From: Clostridiales bacterium
Lineage (GTDB): Bacteria; Bacillota_A; Clostridia; Oscillospirales; Oscillospiraceae
NCBI GenBank assembly: GCA_004553625.1
Contig: SFKX01000003.1
Coordinates: 62,001 to 126,000 of the forward strand
Length of the DNA stretch: 64,000 nt
Reading direction: 5' to 3'
The translations under genes were made by a program, and so were the position numbers. Under the pieces are notes generated by a model that worked only from the letters and a program-made list of their open reading frames with translations, was not told the DNA's origin and did no database searches. Shown in pieces: positions 23,688-33,196 of this stretch (within the stretch, counting starts at the first letter, position 1; each line of letters opens with the position of its first letter).

Positions 23688-24796
23688 AAGAGATAGAGCT
23701 CAAATACGGCTGCAACCCCAACCAGAAGCCCGCCAGGATCTATATGGAGGACGGCTCCGAGCTGCCCGTGGAGGTCCTGAACGGACGGCCCGGCTACATC
23801 AATTTCATGGATGCGCTCAACTCCTGGCAGCTCGTCCGCGCCCTGTGCCGCGCCACGGGCAAGCCCGCGGCTGCGAGCTTCAAGCACGTCTCCCCGGCCG
23901 GAGCCGCACTCGCATCCCCGCTTTCCGAGGAGGACAGGCGCGTGTTCTTCGCGGAAGGCGAGCTCTCCCCCATAGCCACGGCCTACGCCAGGGCCAGGGG
24001 CGCGGACAGGCTCTGCTCCTACGGGGACTGGGCCGCCCTCTCCGACACCTGCGACGAGACCGCCGCAAGGCTTCTGCTGCCGGAGGTCTCGGACGGCATA
24101 ATCGCTCCGGACTACACGCCCGGCGCGCTGGAAATCCTCCGTCAAAAGCGCAAGGGCGGCTACAACGTCGTGCGCATAGACCCTGACTATGAGCCCCAGC
24201 ACCAGGAGCGGCGGGACATCTTCGGCATCCGTTTTGAACAGGGCTACAACAGCCTGCCCATCACCCGCGACTGCCTTTCCAACATCGTCACAAAAAACAG
24301 GGAGCTCACGGATGCCGCGGCGGACGACCTGCTGCTGGCGCTCATAACGCTCAAATACACGCAGTCGAACTCCGTTTGCTATGTGAAGGGCGGCCAAACA
24401 GTCGGCGTCGGCGCTGGCCAGCAGAGCCGCATCCACTGCACTCGCCTCGCCGGAGACAAGGCTGATATCTGGCAGCTGCGCCGCCATCCGAAGGTGCTGG
24501 AACTCGCCTTCCCCGAGGGCGTGAAGCGCGCGGAGCGGGATAACGAGATAGACCGCTTCATCCGCGAGGAGCTTACCGAGGACGAAAAGCGAGACTGGCT
24601 CTCCAAGGTCTCCGGCCTCGCTCTCGGCTCGGACGCCTTCTTCCCCTTTGGAGACAACATAGAGCGCGCGGCGCGCAGCGGCGTCAGATACGTCGCCCAG
24701 CCCGGCGGCTCCATCAGGGACGACAACGTTATAGAAACTGCGGACAGCTTCGGTATGGTCATGTGCTTCACGGGCATACGGCTGTTCCACCACTGA
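23684..24796 (+). CDS. AICAR transformylase (stand-alone PurH C-terminal domain)
   Basis: 370 residues, matching only the AICARFT part of PurH. Conserved pieces are LKYGCNPNQKPA, the catalytic-region FKHVSPAGAA, KYTQSNSVCYVKGG and GAGQQSRIHCTRLAG, and the C-terminal PFGDNIERAA / GGSIRDD. The IMP cyclohydrolase half is missing and is supplied by the PurO-like gene just upstream. It formylates AICAR with 10-formyl-THF. Confidence 0.93.
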   Translation: MKEIELKYGCNPNQKPARIYMEDGSELPVEVLNGRPGYINFMDALNSWQLVRALCRATGKPAAASFKHVSPAGAALASPLSEEDRRVFFAEGELSPIATAYARARGADRLCSYGDWAALSDTCDETAARLLLPEVSDGIIAPDYTPGALEILRQKRKGGYNVVRIDPDYEPQHQERRDIFGIRFEQGYNSLPITRDCLSNIVTKNRELTDAAADDLLLALITLKYTQSNSVCYVKGGQTVGVGAGQQSRIHCTRLAGDKADIWQLRRHPKVLELAFPEGVKRAERDNEIDRFIREELTEDEKRDWLSKVSGLALGSDAFFPFGDNIERAARSGVRYVAQPGGSIRDDNVIETADSFGMVMCFTGIRLFHH

Positions 24797-24811
24797 GCAT
24801 CGGAGGCCGCT

Positions 24812-26098
24812 ATGAAAATACTCGTTATAGGCTCCGGCGGGCGTGAGCACGCCATCGTCAGAGCGCTCAAGAAGAGTCCGCGTGCCACGGACATCTACGT
24901 TCTGCCCGGCAACGGCGGCATCTCGGCGGACGCAGTCTGCGTCCCCGGCTCCGCGACGGATGTCGCCGGTGCGGTGGACTTCGCCCGGGAGATCGGCGCG
25001 GACTTCGCCGTCGTCACCCCGGACGACCCGCTCTGCCTCGGCATGGCGGACGCGCTCGAGCACATCGGCGTCCCCGTGTTCGGTCCCTCGAAGGCCGCCG
25101 CCCAGATAGAGGGCAGCAAGGTCTTTGCCAAGGGCCTGATGCGGAAATACGGCATCCCCACCGCCGCCTGCGAGGTGTTTGACGACTTCGAGGCCGCTCT
25201 GGCCTATGTGGACGCCGCTCCCCTGCCCATCGTCGTGAAGGCGGACGGCCTCGCTCTGGGCAAGGGCGTCACCGTCGCGCAGACCAGGGAGGAGGCCCGC
25301 TCCGCAGTCCGCGCCGCTATGTGCGAACGCGTGTTCGGTGAGAGCGGAGCAAGGCTGGTCATAGAGGAATACCTGGAGGGTCCGGAGGTCTCGGTCCTGT
25401 CCTTCACAGACGGACACACCCTGGTACCCATGGTCTCGTCCATGGACCACAAGCGCGCTCTGGACGGTGACCTCGGCCCGAACACGGGCGGCATGGGTAC
25501 CGTCGCGCCGAACCCCTGGTATACTCCAGAGATCGCCGCCGAGTGCATGGAACGCATCTTCCTGCCTACGATGCGAGCGATGAACGCGGAGGGCCGCACC
25601 TTCCGCGGCTGCCTCTACTTCGGCCTCATGCTGACTAAGGACGGGCCGAAGGTCATCGAATACAACTGCCGCTTCGGGGACCCGGAGACTCAGGTCGTCC
25701 TGCCGCTCCTGGATACGGACCTTCTGGAGATCATGGAGGCCACGGCGGCCGGCCGTCTGGCCGAGGTGGACATCCGTTGGAAGCCCGGCAGCGCCTGCTG
25801 CGTCATCCTCGCCTCCGGCGGCTACCCGAAGGCCTACAAGAAGGGCCTGCCCATCTCCGGCCTCGAGGAAAACGGCCAGCTCCCCGGCGAACCGGCGGAG
25901 GTCTTTCACGCCGGGACGAAGCTCGAGAGCGGCAGATATTACACGAATGGTGGCCGCGTCCTCGGCATCACCGCCACCGCGTCCTCGCTGGAAGAGGCCG
26001 TATCCCGAGCCTACGCCGCCGCGGACCGGATCAGTTTTGAGGGCCTGCACAGGCGCGGCGACATAGGCGCCCGCGCTCTCAGCGCCCCAAAGGACTGA
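24812..26098 (+). CDS. purD: GAR synthetase
   Basis: 428 residues. VIGSGGREHAI opens the N-terminal domain. The ATP-grasp parts include PIVVKADGLALGKGVTVAQT, EYLEGPEVSVLSF and NTGGMGTVAPNP, and FGLMLTKDGPKVIEYNCRFG is the metal-binding region with the conserved RFGDPE. It makes GAR from phosphoribosylamine and glycine. Confidence 0.97.
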   Translation: MKILVIGSGGREHAIVRALKKSPRATDIYVLPGNGGISADAVCVPGSATDVAGAVDFAREIGADFAVVTPDDPLCLGMADALEHIGVPVFGPSKAAAQIEGSKVFAKGLMRKYGIPTAACEVFDDFEAALAYVDAAPLPIVVKADGLALGKGVTVAQTREEARSAVRAAMCERVFGESGARLVIEEYLEGPEVSVLSFTDGHTLVPMVSSMDHKRALDGDLGPNTGGMGTVAPNPWYTPEIAAECMERIFLPTMRAMNAEGRTFRGCLYFGLMLTKDGPKVIEYNCRFGDPETQVVLPLLDTDLLEIMEATAAGRLAEVDIRWKPGSACCVILASGGYPKAYKKGLPISGLEENGQLPGEPAEVFHAGTKLESGRYYTNGGRVLGITATASSLEEAVSRAYAAADRISFEGLHRRGDIGARALSAPKD

Positions 26099-26132
26099 GG
26101 CCGCCGGAGAAACTTCAACAGGAGGTCAAAAC

Positions 26133-29100
26133 ATGCCGGTCTACAGGGTATATGTCGAGAAAAAACCGCCTTATGACGTCGAGGCCCAGGGCCTACTCTC
26201 CGAGCTGAGCTCGCTTCTGGGAGTCTCGGGCCTCACGGGGCTCCGGCTTCTGAACCGCTACGACGTCGAGGGCATTGATGAGGCGCTCTTCGGGCGCTGC
26301 CTGCCCGTCGTGTTCTCCGAGCCGCAGGTGGATATAGTCCACACCGCGCTGCCGGAGGCGGACGAGGTGTTTGCAGTGGAGTACCTCCCCGGCCAGTTCG
26401 ACCAGCGGGCGGACTCCTGCGCCGAGTGCGTTCAACTCGTCTCACAGGCCGAGCGGCCCAGGGTGCGCACGGCAAAGGTGTATCTGCTCTCCGGCTCCGT
26501 CACGGCGGAGGAGCTGGGCAGGATAAAGCGCTACCTCATAAACCCCGTCGAGAGCCGCGAGGCCTCGCTGGAGCCGCGGGACACCATGGCGGAAAACTAC
26601 CCAGAGCCCGCGGACGTCCCCCTGCTCGAGGGCTTCACCGCCCTAGACCGCGCGGGGCTCGAGGCGCTGGTCTCCGGCATGGGCCTCGCCATGGACGCGG
26701 ACGACGCGGAGTTCTGCCAGCGCTATTTCCTCTCGGAGGATCGGGAGCCCAGCCTCACCGAGCTGCGCGTGCTGGATACATATTGGTCCGACCACTGCCG
26801 TCACACCACCTTCGGCACCATCATAGACGGTGTGGAGACGGACGACGAGCGCGTCCGCTCCGCATATGAGCGCTGCCTCGCGCTGCGCCGGGAACTTGGC
26901 CGCGAGGGCAAGCCCCTTACGCTCATGGAGCTCGCCACGCTGGGCGCGCGATACCTGAAGCACACAGGCCGGCTCCAAGGTCTTGACGAGTCGGAGGAAA
27001 TAAACGCCTGCTCCGTGAAGGTGACGGCGAACGTGGACGGCAAGCCAGAACCCTGGCTTCTGATGTTCAAGAACGAGACTCACAACCACCCGACGGAGAT
27101 AGAACCCTTCGGCGGCGCGGCGACCTGCATCGGCGGGGCGATACGCGACCCGCTCTCCGGCCGGGCCTACGTGTACCAGGCCATGCGCGTCACCGGCGCG
27201 GGCGACCCGCTTGTCCCCGTTTCCGAGACCCTGCCCGGCAAGCTGCCGCAGCGCAAGCTCGTTACCACCGCCGCAGCGGGCTACAGCTCCTACGGCAACC
27301 AGATCGGCCTTGCCACGGGCCTTGTGGACGAGCTCTACCACCCCGGCTATGTGGCCAAGCGGATGGAGATAGGCGCCGTCGTCGCGGCGGCCCCGGAGCG
27401 GAACGTGGTGCGTGAAGCGCCCGTCCCCGGCGACCTCGTCATCCTGCTCGGCGGGCGCACGGGCAGGGACGGCTGCGGCGGGGCCACCGGTTCCTCCAAG
27501 GCCCACGGCCTGCACAGCCTGGAGACCTGCGGCGCAGAGGTGCAGAAGGGCAACGCGCCCGTGGAGCGCAAGCTCCAGCGCCTGTTCCGGGACCCGGAGG
27601 CCACGCGGCTCATCCGGCGCTGCAACGACTTCGGCGCCGGCGGCGTCTCCGTTGCCATAGGCGAGCTGGCGGACGGTCTGGACATAGACCTCGACCGCGT
27701 CCCCCGCAAGTACGAGGGCCTGGACGGCACCGAGCTCGCCATTTCGGAGAGCCAGGAGCGCATGGCCGTCGTTGTCGCAGCGAAGGACGCAGAGCGCTTT
27801 CTTGCCCTTGCCGCCGCGGAGAACCTGGAGGCCACCGTCGTGGCCGAAGTGACGGAGGAGCCGAGGCTCCGTATGCGCTGGCGCGGCAAGACCATAGCCG
27901 ACCTCAGCCGCGAGTTCCTGGCCTCCAACGGTGCGGAAAAGCACGCGCGCGTGAGCGTGTCCGCCGCCTCAGTCGAGGACCGCAGCCCCGCCGTGTCCGG
28001 CACGCTGGAGGAAAAGCTCAAGACCCTGATGGGCGACCTGGCCGTCTGCTCGAGGCACGGCCTGGCCGGCCGGTTCGACAGCACGATAGGCGCGGGGACC
28101 GTCGTCATGCCCTACGGCGGCAGGCGGCAGCTCACACCCGCGCAAGCGATGATAGCAAAACTCCCCGTCCCCGGCGAGACCAGCACCTGCTCCGCCATGG
28201 CATACGGCTTTGAGCCGGCGGTCTCAGAACAGAGCCCCTACCTCGGCGCCTACCTTGCGGTGGTGGAGAGCGCGTCGCGGCTCGTGGCCTCCGGCATGGG
28301 GCATGAGCGCGTGTACCTGAGTTTCCAGGAATATTTCGAGCGTCTGCGCACGGCGCCGGAGCGCTGGGGCAAGCCCTTCGCCGCGCTCCTGGGCGCGCTG
28401 GACGCCCAGCTCGGTCTCGGCATGGCCGCCATAGGCGGGAAGGACAGCATGTCCGGCAGCTTTGAAGAGATGGACGTCCCGCCGACCCTGGTCAGCTTCG
28501 CCGTCACCTCCGGGAGCGTGGACAGTGTCGTCACCCCAGAACTCAAGGCGCCGGGCGACCGGCTCGCGCTCCTATACGCCGACCCCTTCGACGCGGAGGC
28601 AACGCTCGCCATGTTCGCGCAGGTGGAGGAGCTCATGCGATCGGGCCAAGTCCGCGCGGCCTGGGCAGTGGGCTGCGGCGGCATAGCGGAGGGCCTGTGC
28701 AAGATGGCCTTCGGCAACGGTCTGGGCGTCAGCATAGACCGGGGCTTTGACCAGTCCCGCCTCTTCGGCTGGAGCTTCGGCAGCATGATACTGGAAACGT
28801 CTCCGGACTGCGCTGCCGGAGAGACAATAGGCAGCGTCACACCGGACTACGCCTTCTCCTGCGGCGGGGAGCGCGTGGAGCTGGAGGCGGTCCAGGCGGC
28901 CTGGGAGGGCAAGCTTGAACCGGTCATGCCGGACCTCAGAGCTCCCGGCCAGGGCAGGGAGCACGTGCGAAAGCTGAACTTCGCCGCGGGCTCGCCCCTT
29001 GCCGCCGGGACGAAATTCGCCCGGCCCAGAGCGCTCATACCCGTTTTCCCCGGCACCAACTGTGAATACGACACGGCGCGCGCGCTGCGCCGCGCGGGCG

Positions 29101-29819
29101 CGGAGCCCGAGATCCTCGTCATCCGCAACCTCAGCCCCGCAGATGTGGCTGAGAGCGTGGAGCGCGCGGCGGAGGCGATAGCGCGCAGCCAGATGCTCGT
29201 CCTGCCCGGCGGCTTTTCCGGCGGCGACGAGCCGGACGGCAGCGCAAAGCTCATAACCTCCTTCTTCCGCAGCCCCAGGCTCGCGGACGCCGTGCAGGAG
29301 CTTCTGGACAGGCGCGAGGGCCTGATGCTCGGCATCTGCAACGGCTTCCAGGCTCTCATAAAGCTGGGCCTCGTCCCCTTCGGCAGGATAGTCGAGACGG
29401 ACGAAAACTGCCCCACCCTCACCTACAACGCCATAGGCAGGCACCAGAGTATGCTTGTACGCACCCGCGTTTCCTCGACGCTCAGCCCCTGGCTGTCCCG
29501 CTGCCGCGTGGGCGACATACACACCGTCGCCATCTCGCACGGCGAGGGCCGCTTCGTCTGCCCTGAGCCGCTTCTTTCCGAGCTGGAGCGCTCCGGCAGG
29601 CTCGTGACGCAGTACGTGGACCTCGAGGGCGAGCCCGCGATGGACGTCCGCCATAACCCGAACGGCTCCGTCCTCGCCGTGGAGGCCGTCTGCTCGCCTG
29701 ACGGCAGGGTCCTGGGCAAGATGGGGCACACAGAGCGCAGCGGCCCCGGGCTCTATAAAAACATCCCCGACGCCGGTATCCAACCCATATTCGAAGGCGG
29801 CGTGGACTACTTCAAATGA
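26133..29819 (+). CDS. purL: phosphoribosylformylglycinamidine synthase, single-chain form
   Basis: 1228 residues carrying PurS-like, synthetase and glutaminase parts in one chain; there is no separate purS or purQ. The synthetase region has NETHNHPTEIEPFGGAATC and GCGGATGSSK. The C-terminal class I glutaminase begins at IPVFPGTNCEYDTAR, with the nucleophile Cys near residue 1069 in GICNGFQAL and HGEGRF with the catalytic His. It converts FGAR to FGAM. This ~1230-residue type is common in Clostridia. SD AGGAGGT. Last gene of the operon. Confidence 0.96.
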   Translation: MPVYRVYVEKKPPYDVEAQGLLSELSSLLGVSGLTGLRLLNRYDVEGIDEALFGRCLPVVFSEPQVDIVHTALPEADEVFAVEYLPGQFDQRADSCAECVQLVSQAERPRVRTAKVYLLSGSVTAEELGRIKRYLINPVESREASLEPRDTMAENYPEPADVPLLEGFTALDRAGLEALVSGMGLAMDADDAEFCQRYFLSEDREPSLTELRVLDTYWSDHCRHTTFGTIIDGVETDDERVRSAYERCLALRRELGREGKPLTLMELATLGARYLKHTGRLQGLDESEEINACSVKVTANVDGKPEPWLLMFKNETHNHPTEIEPFGGAATCIGGAIRDPLSGRAYVYQAMRVTGAGDPLVPVSETLPGKLPQRKLVTTAAAGYSSYGNQIGLATGLVDELYHPGYVAKRMEIGAVVAAAPERNVVREAPVPGDLVILLGGRTGRDGCGGATGSSKAHGLHSLETCGAEVQKGNAPVERKLQRLFRDPEATRLIRRCNDFGAGGVSVAIGELADGLDIDLDRVPRKYEGLDGTELAISESQERMAVVVAAKDAERFLALAAAENLEATVVAEVTEEPRLRMRWRGKTIADLSREFLASNGAEKHARVSVSAASVEDRSPAVSGTLEEKLKTLMGDLAVCSRHGLAGRFDSTIGAGTVVMPYGGRRQLTPAQAMIAKLPVPGETSTCSAMAYGFEPAVSEQSPYLGAYLAVVESASRLVASGMGHERVYLSFQEYFERLRTAPERWGKPFAALLGALDAQLGLGMAAIGGKDSMSGSFEEMDVPPTLVSFAVTSGSVDSVVTPELKAPGDRLALLYADPFDAEATLAMFAQVEELMRSGQVRAAWAVGCGGIAEGLCKMAFGNGLGVSIDRGFDQSRLFGWSFGSMILETSPDCAAGETIGSVTPDYAFSCGGERVELEAVQAAWEGKLEPVMPDLRAPGQGREHVRKLNFAAGSPLAAGTKFARPRALIPVFPGTNCEYDTARALRRAGAEPEILVIRNLSPADVAESVERAAEAIARSQMLVLPGGFSGGDEPDGSAKLITSFFRSPRLADAVQELLDRREGLMLGICNGFQALIKLGLVPFGRIVETDENCPTLTYNAIGRHQSMLVRTRVSSTLSPWLSRCRVGDIHTVAISHGEGRFVCPEPLLSELERSGRLVTQYVDLEGEPAMDVRHNPNGSVLAVEAVCSPDGRVLGKMGHTERSGPGLYKNIPDAGIQPIFEGGVDYFK

Positions 29820-29825
29820 GAAATA

Positions 29826-29862
29826 CAGAGGCCCCGGAATGCCGGGGCCTCTGCTCATTTTT
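29826..29862 (+). terminator. terminator of the purine operon
   Basis: Twelve-base-pair stem CAGAGGCCCCGG / CCGGGGCCTCTG with AATG loop, followed by CTCATTTTT. Confidence 0.9.
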
Positions 29863-29864
29863 CT

Positions 29865-29894
29865 GTTTAGAGCCCGGCGCGGGCGGGGAGAATA
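29865..29894 (+). promoter_or_regulatory. sigma-F-type forespore promoter of spoIIR
   Basis: GTTTA (29865-29869), 15-base spacer, GGGGAGAATA (29885-29894). The -10 fits the sigma-F/G pattern GGnnAnAnTA and the -35 differs at one position from GYATA. In Bacillus spoIIR is a sigma-F target. Confidence 0.75.
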
Positions 29895-29914
29895 GCCTCG
29901 GAGGTACATAGCGT

Positions 29915-30514
29915 ATGAAAAGAGGCTTTTTGAAAAACTGGGAGATATCAATGCTGCTGGCGCTCTGCATAACGCTCTGCGCCGGTGTCTGGGCCGGGGC
30001 CAAGAGCGCCGCGATCTCGGACTCGCTGGTCAGGCTGCACGTCGTGGCGGCATCGGACGAAGCGGAGGAGCAGGAACTGAAGCTGCGTGTCCGCGACAGC
30101 GTGCTGGCCTATCTCACGCCGCGCCTGGAGGGGACCGCGGACGCCGCAGAGGCCAGGGACCGCATCCGCACAGAACTGCCCGGCATACGCGCGGCGGCGG
30201 AGGCTGCGGCTGAGGGCCGCGCGGTGAGCGTCTCGCTCTCGCGAGAGTACTATCCCACCCGGGACTATGGCAGCTTTGCCCTACCGGCCGGGCAGTATGA
30301 ATCCCTCCGCGTAGTCCTGGGCGAGGGCGAGGGCCACAACTGGTGGTGCGTGGTCTTTCCTCCGCTCTGCCTCTCCGCCGCGGAGGCGGAGACCGCGCTC
30401 GAGACCCTGGGCGCGGATGACGCCGGGCTTCTGAGCGGCGACGGCGGCGGGGTCGTGTTCAAATTCCGTCTGCTGGAGCTCTGGGGCGAACTCATGGAGC
30501 TCCTGGGCCTCTGA
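29915..30514 (+). CDS. spoIIR: stage II sporulation protein R
   Basis: 199 residues. An N-terminal membrane or signal segment (ISMLLALCITLCAGVWAGA) is followed by the family motifs LVRLHVVAASD, LKLRVRDSVLAYL and LRVVLGEGEGHNWWCVVFPP. SpoIIR is secreted from the forespore and triggers SpoIIGA to cleave pro-sigma-E in the mother cell. GGAGGT nine bases before ATG. Monocistronic, with its own terminator and a sigma-F-type promoter. Confidence 0.95.
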   Translation: MKRGFLKNWEISMLLALCITLCAGVWAGAKSAAISDSLVRLHVVAASDEAEEQELKLRVRDSVLAYLTPRLEGTADAAEARDRIRTELPGIRAAAEAAAEGRAVSVSLSREYYPTRDYGSFALPAGQYESLRVVLGEGEGHNWWCVVFPPLCLSAAEAETALETLGADDAGLLSGDGGGVVFKFRLLELWGELMELLGL

Positions 30515-30533
30515 GAGCCAAACTGAAAACAGC

Positions 30534-30564
30534 GAGGCGGCGGGCATTGCCCGCCGCCTCTTTT
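30534..30564. terminator. terminator between spoIIR and iorB (convergent)
   Basis: GAGGCGGCGGGC (30534-30545) pairs with GCCCGCCGCCTC (30549-30560), then TTTT on the plus strand; it likely serves spoIIR and may also stop iorB transcription. Confidence 0.8.
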
Positions 30565-30581
30565 CCTCTTCCCTTCCGCGT

Positions 30582-31160
30582 TCAGGCCCCCATACCGGCC
30601 TCGAACGCCTTTTTGTTCATCTCAAGTGTAGCCGGCTTCACGCAGGCCGCGAGCGCGGCGTCCCAATTCAGGGCCTCCAGGCCCAGGGCCTTCACCGTGG
30701 CGCCAAGGAGGACGACGTTCGCCGCCTTCTCGTTGCCCAGCTCGCCCGCGATCTTCGTCGCCTTGATGACGCGGGTGTCCGCGTTCTTTTCCTTCACCCT
30801 GTCTATGCAGTCCTCGGGGTAGGCCGCCATGCCCTGCAGCGTGGGCAGGGACTGGATGGCGTGGTCGTTTATGATGACGACGCCGCCGTCTACCTTCACG
30901 TCGTCCAGGTAACGCAGGGCCTCCATCTTCTCAAAGGCCACCAGCACGTCTGCCGAGCCCTTGCCGATGATGGGAGAATAGACCTTGTCGCCGTAGCGGA
31001 CCTGGGTCGTGACGCTGCCGCCGCGCTGACTCATGCCGTGGATCTCGCTCATCTTGACGTCATAGCCCGCCTCAATGAGCGCGTAGCTCAGGATCTTGCT
31101 TGCCAGTATCGTGCCCTGGCCGCCGACGCCGCAGAGCACCACGTTCTTCACATTTGACAT
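30582..31160 (-). CDS. iorB: indolepyruvate:ferredoxin oxidoreductase, beta (gamma-type) subunit
   Basis: 192 residues. NVVLCGVGGQGTILASKIL and EIHGMSQRGGSVTTQVRYG are the motifs of IorB and related 2-oxoacid:ferredoxin oxidoreductase gamma subunits. With IorA it converts aryl pyruvates (indolepyruvate, phenylpyruvate) and CoA to aryl-acetyl-CoA, reducing ferredoxin, or runs in reverse. ATG at 31160 lies one base from the iorA stop; an upstream GTG at 31169 is possible but less likely. Confidence 0.93.
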   Translation of the reverse strand: MSNVKNVVLCGVGGQGTILASKILSYALIEAGYDVKMSEIHGMSQRGGSVTTQVRYGDKVYSPIIGKGSADVLVAFEKMEALRYLDDVKVDGGVVIINDHAIQSLPTLQGMAAYPEDCIDRVKEKNADTRVIKATKIAGELGNEKAANVVLLGATVKALGLEALNWDAALAACVKPATLEMNKKAFEAGMGA

Positions 31161-31161
31161 C

Positions 31162-32946
31162 TCAGGCACCCACCTTTCCCATAGCCTTCTTGGGGCAGAC
31201 CTGGGCGCAGACGCCGCAGCCGGCGCAGGCCACGCGGTCTATCTTTGCCTTCTTCGCCCCGGCGTCGAAGCTGATCGCCGGGCAGCCGAGCCTCAGGCAG
31301 CTCTTGCAGCCGATGCAGGTCTCCGCGTCTATCGCATACGGCGTCCTGTCCGTACCGAACTCCGCCTTGTCCTCCGGGCTGCGCTTTTTCAGCGCGCAGG
31401 GGTAGCGCGTTATCACCAGAGACGGACCCTCGTACTCTATGGCCGCCTTGAGCGCTTTGCGCGTGGCCTCCAGGTCCATCGGGTTGACCTTATAGATTTC
31501 CGTCATGCCGAAGGCGCGGGCCACGCCCTCTATGTCCGCGGGGTAGGCGTGCTCGCCGGTTATCGTGTAGCCGGAGCCGGGGTTCTCCTGATGGCCGGTC
31601 ATGCCGGTGATGCGGTTGTCCACGACGATGAGAGTCACGTTAGAGTGGTTATACACCGCGTCGAGCATACTGTTCATGCCCGTGTGGAAGAAGGTCGAGT
31701 CGCCCACGACGCCGACGATCTTCTTGTTCTCGCCGAACTTCGTCATGATCTTCGCCGCGCCGTGGGCCATGGAGAAGCCCGAGCCCATGCAGAGAGCGAA
31801 GTCCTTCGCGTTCAGCGGCGGGTTGCCGGAGAGCGCATAGCAGCCGATGTCGCCTATGGCAATGACGTCCTTTATCTTGCCCAGCTCGTAGAAGAGGCCC
31901 ACGTGCGGGCAACCCGCGCAGAGCATCGGCGGGCGGCCGGGGACGACGGACTTGTCGTATTCGATAGTCGGCACTACCTCGCCCGTCAGGGCCTTGCGCA
32001 CGATGTCCGGATTCAGCTCGCCCTCTATCGGCACCAGCTTCTTGCCCGTGCACTCGATGCCTGCGGCGCGGAGCAGGTCCTCCATATAGGGCTCGAGCTC
32101 CTCTACAACATAGAGCTTTTTGACCTTCGCCGCGAACTTTTTGATGCTCTCTATGGGCATCGGACTGGTCATGCCGCACTTGAAGTAGGAGGCGTTGTCG
32201 CCATATACCTCGCGCGCGTATTGATAGGCGACGCCCGCGGAGACTATGCCGATCTCATCAGTGTGCCACTCCTCGCGGTTGAGGGGACATACCTCCGTAT
32301 ACTCCAGGAGCTTCGCCCAGCGCTTTTCGACCGCGGAGTGCATGCCCTTTGCCATGGCGGGGACTGGGTCGAACTTGGCGCGGTTTTTGACGTATTCCTT
32401 CTTTTCGGGGGCCTTGACCTCGCCGAATTCGACAAGGCTCTTGCTGTGGCAGACGCGGGTCGTCATGCGCAGCATAACAGGAGTGTCGAACTGCTCGCTG
32501 AGCTCGTAGCCCAGAACAGCCATGTCCTTGGCCTCCTGCGAATCCGAGGGCTCAAGCATCATGATCTTGCCCATCCTGGCGTAAAACCTGTTGTCCTGCT
32601 CGTTCTGGGAGGAGTGCAGGCCCGGGTCATCCGCCGAGACAAAGCACATGCCGCCGTTGACGCCCGTGTAGGCGAAGGTCAGCAGCGGGTCCGCCGCCAC
32701 GTTCAGGCCGACGTGCTTCATCGCCGCAAAAGAGCGCCCGCCCACAAAGGACGCGCCGACCGCCGCCTCAAAAGCGACTTTTTCGTTCGGCGCCCACTCG
32801 CAGGTTATCGTGTCCTTGTACTTTTCGGCAACGTTCTCAAGTATCTCCGTGCTGGGCGTGCCGGGATACGCGGACGCAAAGGCCACGCCCGCCTCGTAGA
32901 GACCGCGGGCGACAGCCTCGTTGCCGGTCATAAGGTTTTTGGCCAT
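31162..32946 (-). CDS. iorA: indolepyruvate:ferredoxin oxidoreductase, alpha subunit
   Basis: 594 residues, full length. The N-terminal pyrimidine-binding domain begins MAKNLMTGNEAVARGLYEAG with AYPGTPSTEI. The TPP-binding half contains CAGCPHVGLFY, GDIGCYAL and GDSTFFHTGMNSMLDAVYN. Two ferredoxin-type clusters lie at the C-terminus: CIGCKSCLRLGCP and CAGCGVCAQVCP. It indicates fermentative amino acid metabolism in an anaerobe. Transcribed from its own promoter, divergent from a GntR-family gene that may regulate it. Confidence 0.95.
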   Translation of the reverse strand: MAKNLMTGNEAVARGLYEAGVAFASAYPGTPSTEILENVAEKYKDTITCEWAPNEKVAFEAAVGASFVGGRSFAAMKHVGLNVAADPLLTFAYTGVNGGMCFVSADDPGLHSSQNEQDNRFYARMGKIMMLEPSDSQEAKDMAVLGYELSEQFDTPVMLRMTTRVCHSKSLVEFGEVKAPEKKEYVKNRAKFDPVPAMAKGMHSAVEKRWAKLLEYTEVCPLNREEWHTDEIGIVSAGVAYQYAREVYGDNASYFKCGMTSPMPIESIKKFAAKVKKLYVVEELEPYMEDLLRAAGIECTGKKLVPIEGELNPDIVRKALTGEVVPTIEYDKSVVPGRPPMLCAGCPHVGLFYELGKIKDVIAIGDIGCYALSGNPPLNAKDFALCMGSGFSMAHGAAKIMTKFGENKKIVGVVGDSTFFHTGMNSMLDAVYNHSNVTLIVVDNRITGMTGHQENPGSGYTITGEHAYPADIEGVARAFGMTEIYKVNPMDLEATRKALKAAIEYEGPSLVITRYPCALKKRSPEDKAEFGTDRTPYAIDAETCIGCKSCLRLGCPAISFDAGAKKAKIDRVACAGCGVCAQVCPKKAMGKVGA

Positions 32947-33018
32947 ATTCTCACCCTTTCATTCAGCTTCAGATGACGCCTTGGGCGTCCTGTTCGCTAT
33001 GTAGCCTGGTTCTCCTCC

Positions 33019-33047
33019 ATAATATATTCATTATCCATAAAAGTCAA
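33019..33047 (-). promoter_or_regulatory. sigma-A promoter of iorAB
   Basis: Minus strand: TTGACT (33047-33042), 17-base spacer, TATTAT (33024-33019). The spacer contains TTATggATAA, an inverted-repeat-like element that could bind a regulator. Confidence 0.8.
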
Positions 33048-33112
33048 GAGCGATTAAAGGCATTATATCACAAATTTACACAAGTTTTTATCGCGCTTTT
33101 TCTAAAACGCTC

Positions 33113-33141
33113 TTGCAAACGGGGCGAGAATATTTTATACT
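33113..33141 (+). promoter_or_regulatory. sigma-A promoter of the GntR/FadR regulator gene
   Basis: TTGCAA (33113-33118), 17-base spacer, TATACT (33136-33141). Confidence 0.8.
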
Positions 33142-33196
33142 GTCAGTAGTTGCTGGCGCGTTAAATGCCAAAAGTTTGCAAAAAGGAGGGCTGCGC

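Noticed and set aside
31096..32976. 626-codon antisense frame opposite iorA
   Set aside because: Arises from codon bias; iorA on the other strand has all family motifs.
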